A stretch of DNA of 49,752 bases, taken from positions 1 through 49,752 of the IMG/VR virus record IMGVR_UViG_3300009082_000025; one strand, given 5' to 3'. The DNA is from a virus. The notes beneath the pieces were generated by a model. The model was not told where the DNA came from. It saw nothing but the letters and a program-made list of their open reading frames with translations, and made no database searches. Made by a program: the position numbers and the translations under genes. Of the stretch, positions 28,383 through 35,673 are shown one piece after another. How positions within the stretch are numbered: the stretch's first letter is position 1; each line of letters starts with the position of its first letter.

Positions 28383-29198
28383 ATGAACAAGTTCTTCCAG
28401 ACCAAGACACTCAAGGAAAACGGACTGGCGCTTCCCATCGGCATCGTCGTCGGTGATCGACTCGACAAGACGCTGGAAGTTCTGCCGTACAAGCTCAAGC
28501 AGGAGCGCGAGCTGGCGAAGATCAAGCGGCCGGGGCTTCCGGTCGGTGAGTACGTCCAGACTGCACTCTCGCTTCTGGTTGGCCGTTTCGGACCGCACGA
28601 CTTCACGAAGATGGAGCCGGGCGAACGGAAACTGATCATCTCCCAGGCGTGGTTCTCCGACATCCTCTACGCCTACCTGTACGTCAGGTACAACTCGCTG
28701 GGGCCGGACTATCCCATCGAAGCAACGTGTGGCGCGTGCCGGACTCCGAACAGAGACATCGTGGGGGACCTTTCCACGGTCGAAGTCTCCGTGGTTTCGG
28801 ACCCCAAGACTGTGTACTGGGACGTGGACCTCCGTGACGGCGTGGTGATCATGGGAAAGCCGCGCAACAGGCTCCGGCTCCAGCCGCCTGTGTATGGGAT
28901 GCTCGACTTCAGTGCGGCCGTGGACGGTGAACTTCCGTTCCTCAACGTGCTTCGTTCCTGTCTTCTGTCGGTCGAAGGTGTCGAGGGACCGCCCGTGATC
29001 CTCGACAATGACGCCGATGAGATGTCGAAGTTCGACATCGAGAGCACTCAGCGAACCATCGAGGAACGAACGCCTGGCCCGAAGATGGTTGTGGAGTCGC
29101 GCTGTCGTCGCTGCAAGAGCGAGATGGTTGCCATGATCAACTGGGCGAGTGAGGGTTTTTTCTCGCTACCCTCCCGGCCCTTGACGAAGAGCAGCTGA
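28383..29198 (+). CDS. tail assembly chaperone, short (zero-frame) form, with zinc-ribbon cysteines
   Basis: 271 residues from ATG 28383 (GGAGGTAGG upstream). It stands between tube and tape measure, where phages encode the chaperone that coats the tape measure during tail assembly. Two CxxC pairs, C116/C119 (CGAC) and C241/C244 (CRRC), could form one zinc ribbon. Near its end the frame contains T TTT TTC at 29156-29162, a canonical -1 slippery heptamer in correct phase. Slippage there replaces the last 11 residues with 67 from the -1 frame, giving a longer second form as in lambda G/GT and P2 E/E'. Confidence 0.7.
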   Translation: MNKFFQTKTLKENGLALPIGIVVGDRLDKTLEVLPYKLKQERELAKIKRPGLPVGEYVQTALSLLVGRFGPHDFTKMEPGERKLIISQAWFSDILYAYLYVRYNSLGPDYPIEATCGACRTPNRDIVGDLSTVEVSVVSDPKTVYWDVDLRDGVVIMGKPRNRLRLQPPVYGMLDFSAAVDGELPFLNVLRSCLLSVEGVEGPPVILDNDADEMSKFDIESTQRTIEERTPGPKMVVESRCRRCKSEMVAMINWASEGFFSLPSRPLTKSS

Positions 29199-29365
29199 TG
29201 GACGAGGCGTTCCAGCTCGTGTACCAGACGCACACGACATTGGATGACGTCGAGAACATGGACCGTCGCTGGCGTCACGGGTTCCTGGAACGCATCGTCC
29301 GACAGCGCAACCTCGAAGCCAAGGAAGCAGAGGCCAGGAGGGCGGCGGGTAAGCGGAGGCGGTGA
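28383..29365 (+). CDS. tail assembly chaperone, -1 frameshift product
   Basis: Predicted 327-residue fusion. Zero-frame translation runs to TTC 29160-29162; after a -1 slip on TTTTTTC reading resumes at CTC 29162 (LATLPALDEEQLMDEAF) and ends at TGA 29363. The -1 frame is open for 67 codons with a protein-like helical, charged composition ending KRRR. A short AGCTG/CAGCT stem about 30 nt downstream could contribute to pausing. The distal part might also be made from its own ATG 29198 (separate entry). The join is two segments, 28383-29162 and 29162-29365. Confidence 0.6.
29156..29162 (+). promoter_or_regulatory. -1 ribosomal frameshift site TTTTTTC
   Basis: X XXY YYZ heptamer (T TTT TTC) in phase with the chaperone frame (codons GGT TTT TTC), 36 bp before its stop and leading into an open -1 frame of 67 codons directly upstream of the tape measure gene. 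Confidence 0.65.
29198..29365 (+). CDS. distal tail chaperone segment (frameshift extension or separate gene)
   Basis: A 55-codon frame beginning at ATG 29198, which overlaps the upstream stop (TGATG), and ending just before the tape measure start. The product is a charged helical protein (DDVENMDRRWRHGFLERIV, ending AAGKRRR). It can be reached either by re-initiation at the ATG or, together with 12 codons upstream, by the -1 slip. The conserved arrangement in other tails favours the slip. In both cases the protein probably contacts the tape measure during assembly. Confidence 0.55.
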   Translation: MDEAFQLVYQTHTTLDDVENMDRRWRHGFLERIVRQRNLEAKEAEARRAAGKRRR

Positions 29366-29370
29366 CCCCG

Positions 29371-32268
29371 ATGGCGTTCGAACAGATTGGTCTTGGCGGA
29401 ATCCTGACCTTCAACGACGCCCAAGCCTTGTCCGCAATGAACAGGGCTTCCATCGGTGTCAAGTCGCTCCAGGCGAACATGGTTCGCTTGAGAGCTTCTG
29501 TGGCGACAGTCGGGGCCGGGTTCAACACGCTGTTCATGGCGGCGTTACCGCTCGCTGCGGCGATTGGATGGGGAGCGAAACAAGCGTACAACTTTGAGGC
29601 CCAGATGTCCGTTGTGTCCGCCATTACCCAGGCGAACGCGGAAGACATGACGCGACTCGCGGATAAGGCAAAGGCTCTGGGAATCTCGACAGTGTACTCC
29701 GCCACCCAGGCGGCACAGGGGCTTGAGGTTCTCGGTCGCGCCGGGTTCGGTGTGGAGGGTTCACTCAAAGCAATCACCGGTGTACTTGCGGCGGCTGCGG
29801 CTGAAGGGATTGGGATGGCGGAGTCAGCCGACATCATCGCCAACACCCTTCGTGGGATGAATCTCCAGTTCGAGGATTCACAGCGGGTCGCGGACGTTCT
29901 TGCTCTCACGTCGATGTCCACGAACACCAACATCTCAATGTTGGGAGAGTCCTTCAGCTACGCGGCGACGATGGCGGCGACCTCCGGCGTGCCGCTGGAG
30001 GAGCTGTCCGCCGCGTTCGGCTTGATCGCCAACACGGGAATCCAGGCGAGCCGTGGTGGAACATCGATGGAAGCCTTCATGAAGGGGCTCCTGACGATGA
30101 CGCCCCGTGCTGCAAGTGCGGCCCAGGAACTGGGGGTCAGCTTCCGCGATGACGCCGGGGCACTGCTCCCCCTTCCAGACATCATTGACAACTTGTCAGC
30201 GGCGCTGGAAGGGGTCGAAGACCCGGTGAGGCGCGACCAGCTTCTGTTCCGACTGTTCAGGGATCAGGGCTCCCGTGCTTTCAAGGCGCTCCAAATGCAG
30301 GGAACGCCCGCTCTGCGTGAACTCATCGCCAGCCTGGAAGACGCCGGGGGGATGACCGATCAGTTCGGTCAGCGTGTCGGCGCTGCCCAAGCGATGGCTT
30401 CGCGCCGTCTGGACAATCTCCAGGGTGCGATGATCCTCTTGAAGTCGTCACTGGAAGGGATCGGAATCGCGTTGTTCACCAGCTTCCTCCGGCCGATGAT
30501 GGAAGCTACCATCAGGGGCGTGAACTCTCTCAACAGCTTCCTTACAACGCTGAACTCGTTGAACAGCGACCCGTCGTTGGAGAATGTGACGGCCTTGACG
30601 GGCCAGTACGGGGAGACTACGGTTGAGATGGCACTGGGAGTCCGCGAAGGGCTCCAGACCGTGAAGAACACCTGGTCAACTGTGAAGGGCGCGGTTCGTG
30701 AAGCGGCAGAATGGATTGGGATGGCGTTCGGGGAAGCCAGCGCCCGCGATGTAATGAAGTGGGTGACGGCAATCGGGCTCTTGATTCCGGCGGTCATGGC
30801 TCTGGGAGCCGCGCTGAAGATGCTGACGTTTGTCGGTGGGGGCGTCGTCCAGATCATCTCTGGGTCGGCCGGAATCATCGCTGCGCTGGTATCAATGCTT
30901 CCGATGCTCGCTGTGGTAGGCACAGCAGCTGGACTTGCGTTCCTTCTCATCCGCAACGACGGGGAAGCGGTCGGACAGACGTTGACTCGCATCATCGAAG
31001 GGGTGAAGCAGTTCGCCCTCGATGCGTACAGCTTCATGTCGGCGGTTCTGGGGCCAATCATACAGGCGTTCGCTGGAATATTCCTGAACAACGTCATCCC
31101 TGTCTTCGCTCAGTTCCGCGAGTTTGCCCGGATGGTATTCGGGGACATCGCGTCTTTCATCAGCGCTGTTACACTCGGTTCGCTCCCGCAGTGGCAGGTG
31201 TTTTCCAACGCGGTCGCCGGAGTCATCCGACAGATTGGCTACGTCTTCGCACAGACGTTCGGCGGCATCATCTCCATTGCGTCGGCTGTTTGGGGGTTCA
31301 TAGTGAACATGGTATCCCAGATGCGACCCGGCTTCGAGTCGCTCATGGGAATCATCTCCAGCTTCATGGGCTACATCGGGACCGTGTTTCAGTTCGTAGG
31401 CCAGGTGGTAGGATTCGTTGCTCAGGCGGTTGTATGGTTGATCAACGAGTTCTCCTGGCTAGGGGAGGTCATAGCAACGGTTTTCAACGGCGCGATGGAG
31501 ATTCTCAGGCCGATCTTCGACATTCTGTATGCAATCGGGTCCACGGCTTTGCGATTCATCTGGAATGTCCTTCAGGGAATCTGGGCGGTTCTACAGCCAA
31601 TCTTCAGCATCATCAGCTTCATCGGTAAGACGGTCTGGGAGCTGTTGAAGCCCGCGTTCGAGGCGGTCAAAGTCGTTGTCGTAGCGATCTTCGACGCGCT
31701 GAAATGGATCTACGACAATGCGATTTCACCGCTCATCGATGCGGTTGGCGGGGCGCTGAGAGCCGCGTTCGAGGCCATCGGCTTTGTGATCAACGGGATC
31801 AAGTCGGCGCTGGAGTGGATTGTTGACAAGATCAAGTGGGTAGCGGACAAGGTCGCCAGTATTCTGGGAGGGATGGGAGTCGCTCGTGACCAGATCAACC
31901 GGATGATGAATGTGGCACAAACGTCGGACCAACTGTCACAGGGGACAAGAGCCTACGCTTACACTGATCCGTTGGCCTCTGCGTCTTCCAGACAGATGGG
32001 TGCACCGTACCTCGCCCAAGCGGCTGCTTCGGCTGGGGCGGCGCGAGCCGGAGCGACGACGCCACCGCAGCCGGGCGACATGACGGCTACGATCAACGAC
32101 AACCGGACGATGGACATCACGACGAATGCAAACATCGACGGACGCTGCGTCTCAAGTGCCGTTGCCCGGAACCAGCGTGAGGTTCGTGAGCGGGCCGGGT
32201 TTGAGGATACGCCGTGGCAACGGCGAGCGGCCGTGGTGCGCAACCAGGACCTGGTCCCGGCAGCGTAG
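29371..32268 (+). CDS. tail tape measure protein
   Basis: 965 residues from ATG 29371, which is correctly spaced from GGAGG at 29355-29359; GTG 29362 is too close to that site. The N-terminal 400 residues contain the TP901-type tape-measure core (YNFEAQMSVVSAITQ, ALGISTVYSATQAAQGLEVL, FGLIANTGIQASRGGTSM). The middle and C-terminal parts hold many hydrophobic segments (for example IGLLIPAVMALGAALKMLTF) likely to insert in the host membrane and help DNA entry. At roughly 0.15 nm per residue the tail would be about 140-150 nm long, which is an estimate from the general rule. It ends with a segment of Ala/Gly/Thr linkers. Confidence 0.9.
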   Translation: MAFEQIGLGGILTFNDAQALSAMNRASIGVKSLQANMVRLRASVATVGAGFNTLFMAALPLAAAIGWGAKQAYNFEAQMSVVSAITQANAEDMTRLADKAKALGISTVYSATQAAQGLEVLGRAGFGVEGSLKAITGVLAAAAAEGIGMAESADIIANTLRGMNLQFEDSQRVADVLALTSMSTNTNISMLGESFSYAATMAATSGVPLEELSAAFGLIANTGIQASRGGTSMEAFMKGLLTMTPRAASAAQELGVSFRDDAGALLPLPDIIDNLSAALEGVEDPVRRDQLLFRLFRDQGSRAFKALQMQGTPALRELIASLEDAGGMTDQFGQRVGAAQAMASRRLDNLQGAMILLKSSLEGIGIALFTSFLRPMMEATIRGVNSLNSFLTTLNSLNSDPSLENVTALTGQYGETTVEMALGVREGLQTVKNTWSTVKGAVREAAEWIGMAFGEASARDVMKWVTAIGLLIPAVMALGAALKMLTFVGGGVVQIISGSAGIIAALVSMLPMLAVVGTAAGLAFLLIRNDGEAVGQTLTRIIEGVKQFALDAYSFMSAVLGPIIQAFAGIFLNNVIPVFAQFREFARMVFGDIASFISAVTLGSLPQWQVFSNAVAGVIRQIGYVFAQTFGGIISIASAVWGFIVNMVSQMRPGFESLMGIISSFMGYIGTVFQFVGQVVGFVAQAVVWLINEFSWLGEVIATVFNGAMEILRPIFDILYAIGSTALRFIWNVLQGIWAVLQPIFSIISFIGKTVWELLKPAFEAVKVVVVAIFDALKWIYDNAISPLIDAVGGALRAAFEAIGFVINGIKSALEWIVDKIKWVADKVASILGGMGVARDQINRMMNVAQTSDQLSQGTRAYAYTDPLASASSRQMGAPYLAQAAASAGAARAGATTPPQPGDMTATINDNRTMDITTNANIDGRCVSSAVARNQREVRERAGFEDTPWQRRAAVVRNQDLVPAA

Positions 32269-32280
32269 TGAGGTCAAGCG

Positions 32281-33045
32281 ATGTCGAAGCCAGGCGAAGC
32301 GACCAAGTGGAAGCTCATCGACCTCGACACGGGTGAGGAATACACCGGACAGTATCCGGCAACCGGTGTTCAAGAAGAATACGGGACCAGCTACACCGAA
32401 GTCTGGGCACTGGGACGAGATGAGCCGGTCGTCCAGTGGATCCACGGACAGTCGCGTTCTGTGCGTCTCGAAGTCCGGTTGTTCGCCAAGGACCGGACAG
32501 ACGATATCAAGGACAGGCTGGATGTCCTCAAAGCGGCGGTCACGCTCGATCAGGAGTTGGGACGGCCACACATCTTCCGTTTCGTCCTGGGAACTGCTCT
32601 CAATGAGCGCGTTGTAGTCGAGTCAATCGGGAACATCCGGTATGACTCGCTTCGCAACGACGGCTCATTGAGGGGCGCTGTTCTCTCTGTCCAGCTGAAG
32701 CGATACAAGCCCTTCGACATCGAGCAATCGGACCCCAACGCCTCGCCGGTCAGCACGCGCTACTACCGTGCTGCGACCGGCGAGACTTTCGAGCACGTGG
32801 CACGAATCTTGTACTTCAACGCCAATCTGGGGGACCTGCTACGGAGGCTCCATCCGCAGTACGCGATTTTGGAGGAAGGTGACCTCATCGTTGCCCCAGA
32901 CGCGAAGGAGATCAGGAAGACGCGGATGGAACCGTACAGCGTCCCTCTGACGCGTACAGCGGCGTTCGTGTCGCTCCGCAAGGAAGTGTTTGACCGCTTG
33001 AACAGAGACTACGTGAGCCTGAAGATTCGTGAGTGGACGGAGTAG
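32281..33045 (+). CDS. LysM-type baseplate/hub adaptor protein (gp53-like)
   Basis: 254 residues from ATG 32281. The N-terminal domain (EVWALGRDEPVVQWIHG, then RLEVRLFAKD) is beta-rich and typical of the small tail proteins following the tape measure in contractile systems. Residues about 158-207 (YYRAATGETFEHVARILY, then LEEGDLIVAPD) form a LysM-like unit. In phage and contractile injection systems this type of protein links the tube/hub to the baseplate wedges, and the LysM here usually mediates protein contacts rather than peptidoglycan binding. The following hub gene starts five bases later. Confidence 0.65.
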   Translation: MSKPGEATKWKLIDLDTGEEYTGQYPATGVQEEYGTSYTEVWALGRDEPVVQWIHGQSRSVRLEVRLFAKDRTDDIKDRLDVLKAAVTLDQELGRPHIFRFVLGTALNERVVVESIGNIRYDSLRNDGSLRGAVLSVQLKRYKPFDIEQSDPNASPVSTRYYRAATGETFEHVARILYFNANLGDLLRRLHPQYAILEEGDLIVAPDAKEIRKTRMEPYSVPLTRTAAFVSLRKEVFDRLNRDYVSLKIREWTE

Positions 33046-33049
33046 GCCT

Positions 33050-34396
33050 GTGCAGCCCATCCCTTCCGAAGACATGACGTTCAGTGGCCCTGGAGGGCGC
33101 ATCTGGGGCGAAGACCTCGGGCCGTTCTACGCCATCGAAGTTGAAGGAGAATGGATCTGGGAAGACATCACGCGGTTCATCCAGAACGTCGAATACGAAA
33201 CCGCGACCGACATGTGCGATAAGTTGAAGATCCAGGCGCTGAATCCGGCGCACCAGTTCGATGTCATTGGGATGCCGGAAGACCCGGAGAACCAGCAACT
33301 GCCGGACTTCACTACCAACCGAATCTTCCTCCCAGGAAACTTCATTGACGTGTTCGCTGGGTATGGCCCCTACAGTCGGGCCGTTCATCTGGGACGAACA
33401 CGAATCTGGAGACACATCCCGCGCTTTCCGCAAGAGGGGATGGCCGGTCTGGACGTGATCGGTTACGATGCCGCCAAGACGATGATGGGGGAACGGAGTG
33501 AGATCAAGGTTGTTGGGGACGGTCGCACGGAACGGCGTGGAGCGGCCGATGACGAAGAAGGTGCCGTGTTCCCACAGATGACGCACAGCGAAGTCGTGCG
33601 TAACATCGCGGACAAGTACGGTTATGTGCCGGACGTGGACGACACAGACAGGGTCGATGACGTTGTCCAGAAGCGGGACATGTCGGACTTTGCGTTGGTC
33701 CGGGGATTGGCGAACATCAACAGCCGGGACTTCTGGGTGGACTTTGACTACTTCGGCCTGAAGTCGTGGGTCCTCCATTGGAAGCGACCGCCGGACAATG
33801 AGCGCCCTCTCTACACGTTCCGCTATCGTCAGGGGAACCAGAGCACGCTTCTCACGTTCGAGCCGGAGTACAACCTGGACGACGGCGTGACTGAGCTGAA
33901 GGTCATGTACTTCGACCAGGTGAGCGGCCAGTGGACGTACCTGACGGAAGAAGGTTCCACCGAAGCCGAAGCCGACCCGCGCTACAGACGCGGCGGAAGT
34001 CGGGGAAGCCGGAACACGCCGACCCGGCGCTCAGACGGCCGGGTGAGAGCAGGGGAATCCGGCCGCTCCATTGAGGAATCCATCACCAGTGCGTCGTCGC
34101 TCCGGCTCGCCGCAGCGGGGCACGCCATCGACGTGATCAGCGACCGGCCGTTCACTTCGGTCGCGGACGCGCTGGACTTCGCCCGGCGCTGGATGAGGGC
34201 GAGGAGAAACAGCTTCATCATGGCGACCGGCTCCATCGTTGGGGTCGAGACCATCAAGGCACGTCAGGTCCACCGGCTCGAAGGTCTGGGTTCACGACTC
34301 GACGGCGACTGGTATTTCACCATGGCGCGTCATAAGCTGTTCCCGGACCAGGGGTACACGGTGGAGTTCAAGGCCCACAAGGTCTTGGAGACGTAG
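33050..34396 (+). CDS. baseplate hub protein (gp27/gpD-like)
   Basis: 448 residues. GTG 33050 is chosen because GGAG lies at 33039-33042; an in-frame GTG at 33029 would overlap the previous gene. Beta-rich domains (IWEDITRFIQNVEYETAT, FIDVFAGYGPY), the HSEVVRNIADKYGY helix, SDFALVRGLANINSRDFW and the closing LDGDWYFTMARHKLF are the landmarks of the trimeric tube-like hub that holds the central spike. A Ser/Arg/Gly-rich insertion (about 305-350) is probably a flexible loop. It is followed at once by the spike gene, as expected. Confidence 0.8.
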   Translation: MQPIPSEDMTFSGPGGRIWGEDLGPFYAIEVEGEWIWEDITRFIQNVEYETATDMCDKLKIQALNPAHQFDVIGMPEDPENQQLPDFTTNRIFLPGNFIDVFAGYGPYSRAVHLGRTRIWRHIPRFPQEGMAGLDVIGYDAAKTMMGERSEIKVVGDGRTERRGAADDEEGAVFPQMTHSEVVRNIADKYGYVPDVDDTDRVDDVVQKRDMSDFALVRGLANINSRDFWVDFDYFGLKSWVLHWKRPPDNERPLYTFRYRQGNQSTLLTFEPEYNLDDGVTELKVMYFDQVSGQWTYLTEEGSTEAEADPRYRRGGSRGSRNTPTRRSDGRVRAGESGRSIEESITSASSLRLAAAGHAIDVISDRPFTSVADALDFARRWMRARRNSFIMATGSIVGVETIKARQVHRLEGLGSRLDGDWYFTMARHKLFPDQGYTVEFKAHKVLET

Positions 34397-35110
34397 ATGA
34401 AGACCAACGTGTTTCCGGCAACAGTGACGAACGTGGACGACCCTCAACAGATCGGCCGCGTGAAGGTCAAGTGCCCAGGGCTTGTGCGGTCGGATCGTGA
34501 ACTCCCGTACTGGGTAGCGCCCACGTTCCCCTACGTCGGAGCGAAGGCATGCGGTTGGTTCTTCCCGCCCGATGTCGGGGACCAGGTGGAGATTGAAGTA
34601 TCTGAAGCGTCCAAGTCTGATGAGATTCCCGGCGAGACTTCGATCAGCGCTCCCAACGCTCGCTACAGAGCGTATCTGTACAATGACTCCCAGCAGCTCC
34701 CGGATGAGTTCAAGGAGAACTACCCGAAGCGGCGCGGGGTGAAAACACCGTCAGGCCACATCTTCCTGTTCGACGACACCGAAGGAGGCGAACGGGTGAT
34801 GTTGGCCGACAAGTTCGGGAACACGGCGCTCTTCACGACAAATGGGCTCAAGGTCTTCGACCAGAACGGATACTACATCGAGCTGAAGTCCAGCGGGATT
34901 GAGTTGGAAGCTCCGGCAATCAAGGTCGGCGCAGCGGCAAGCGAGCACTTGGTGAAGGGTGAGTCCCTGCTGAACTGGATCACGGCTTCGCTGAAGGTGA
35001 CGTTCGATACTCACACCCACCCCCACCCGATGGGGCCAACCGGAACTCCGTTGGTTCCACTCCCGACGCCCCCAGCGTCGGTGCTCTCCACGAAGCACAC
35101 GGTGGAGTAG
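34397..35110 (+). CDS. baseplate central spike protein (gpV / gp5 OB-fold type)
   Basis: 237 residues starting the base after the hub stop. The N-terminal OB domain is clear: ATVTNVDDPQQIGRVKVKCP, then GWFFPPDVGDQVEIEV. Next come a short linker, a beta region with SGHIFLFDDTEGGERVML and NGYYIELKSSGIELEAPAI (repeats of the needle-like beta-prism seen in gp5/gpV), and a C-terminal His-rich segment THTHPHPMGPTG that could hold a metal at the spike tip. The spike pierces the outer envelope at contraction. No lysozyme domain is inserted, unlike T4 gp5. Confidence 0.82.
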   Translation: MKTNVFPATVTNVDDPQQIGRVKVKCPGLVRSDRELPYWVAPTFPYVGAKACGWFFPPDVGDQVEIEVSEASKSDEIPGETSISAPNARYRAYLYNDSQQLPDEFKENYPKRRGVKTPSGHIFLFDDTEGGERVMLADKFGNTALFTTNGLKVFDQNGYYIELKSSGIELEAPAIKVGAAASEHLVKGESLLNWITASLKVTFDTHTHPHPMGPTGTPLVPLPTPPASVLSTKHTVE

Positions 35111-35112
35111 GG

Positions 35113-35289
35113 ATGATGGCTGCCATTCTCTCTCATTGCGTAGCCAACAGCCGGAAGGTCGGCTGGGAGTCGCTATGGGAGGGGTTTCCCTGTGCCAACG
35201 GGATGGCTGTAGCGTCAGACACTCTGTACCCTGTAGGCTTCGTCGGTATCCTTCGGGCGAACGGAGGGAACGATGTTGCGCGGTCTTGA
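35113..35289 (+). CDS. possible 58-residue protein between spike and gp25-like genes
   Basis: Open frame from ATG 35113 (GGAG at 35104-35107) to TGA 35287, overlapping the start of the next gene by 17 bp. It fills what would otherwise be a 162-bp gap in a module where genes abut. The product (AILSHCVANSRKVGWESLW, then LYPVGFVGILRANGG) has no recognised family. Against coding: it is short, and CAGCCG/CGGCTG (35148-35165) can form a hairpin, so the segment could be an untranslated leader. Confidence 0.4.
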   Translation: MMAAILSHCVANSRKVGWESLWEGFPCANGMAVASDTLYPVGFVGILRANGGNDVARS

Positions 35290-35671
35290 GATTCCGGTCG
35301 TTCCTGGGCCTGGTGGTCGGGCACGGATGATCGATGACGAATCGGAGCAACTGGGGAAGATCATCGCCCTATCACTGTCCGATTGTGACTCGATCAACCC
35401 GTTCATCGATCTGGGAATCTCAGAAGAGAATGTGTTCGATATGAACGACGAATCAACGCGGGCTCGCGTGATGGAGTACATCGAGCGCCGCTTTGATAGG
35501 TTCCGCCGGGAAGGTCGCGCCCAGCTGAAGTCAGTGAAGCCTTCATCGGAGCGGAACGAACATGGGGAATCGGTCCTCAACATCACATACATCGACCTGA
35601 AAACGCGTGCGCCCAAGGATCTGAGACTGGGGCTCGGCCGGTTGGGGACAGCGCGGATTCTGGAGGGTTGA
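35273..35671 (+). CDS. baseplate wedge protein, gpW/gp25-like
   Basis: 132 residues from ATG 35273 (GGAGGGAACG upstream). The order helix (SEQLGKIIALSLSDCDSINP), ARVMEYIERRFDRF, and strand ESVLNITYIDLKTR fits the small lysozyme-like-fold wedge protein that starts sheath polymerisation at the baseplate. Size (about 130) is normal. It overlaps the J-like wedge gene's upstream region and lies in the conserved spike-gp25-J-I order of P2/Mu-type baseplates. Confidence 0.7.
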   Translation: MLRGLEIPVVPGPGGRARMIDDESEQLGKIIALSLSDCDSINPFIDLGISEENVFDMNDESTRARVMEYIERRFDRFRREGRAQLKSVKPSSERNEHGESVLNITYIDLKTRAPKDLRLGLGRLGTARILEG

Positions 35672-35673
35672 CG

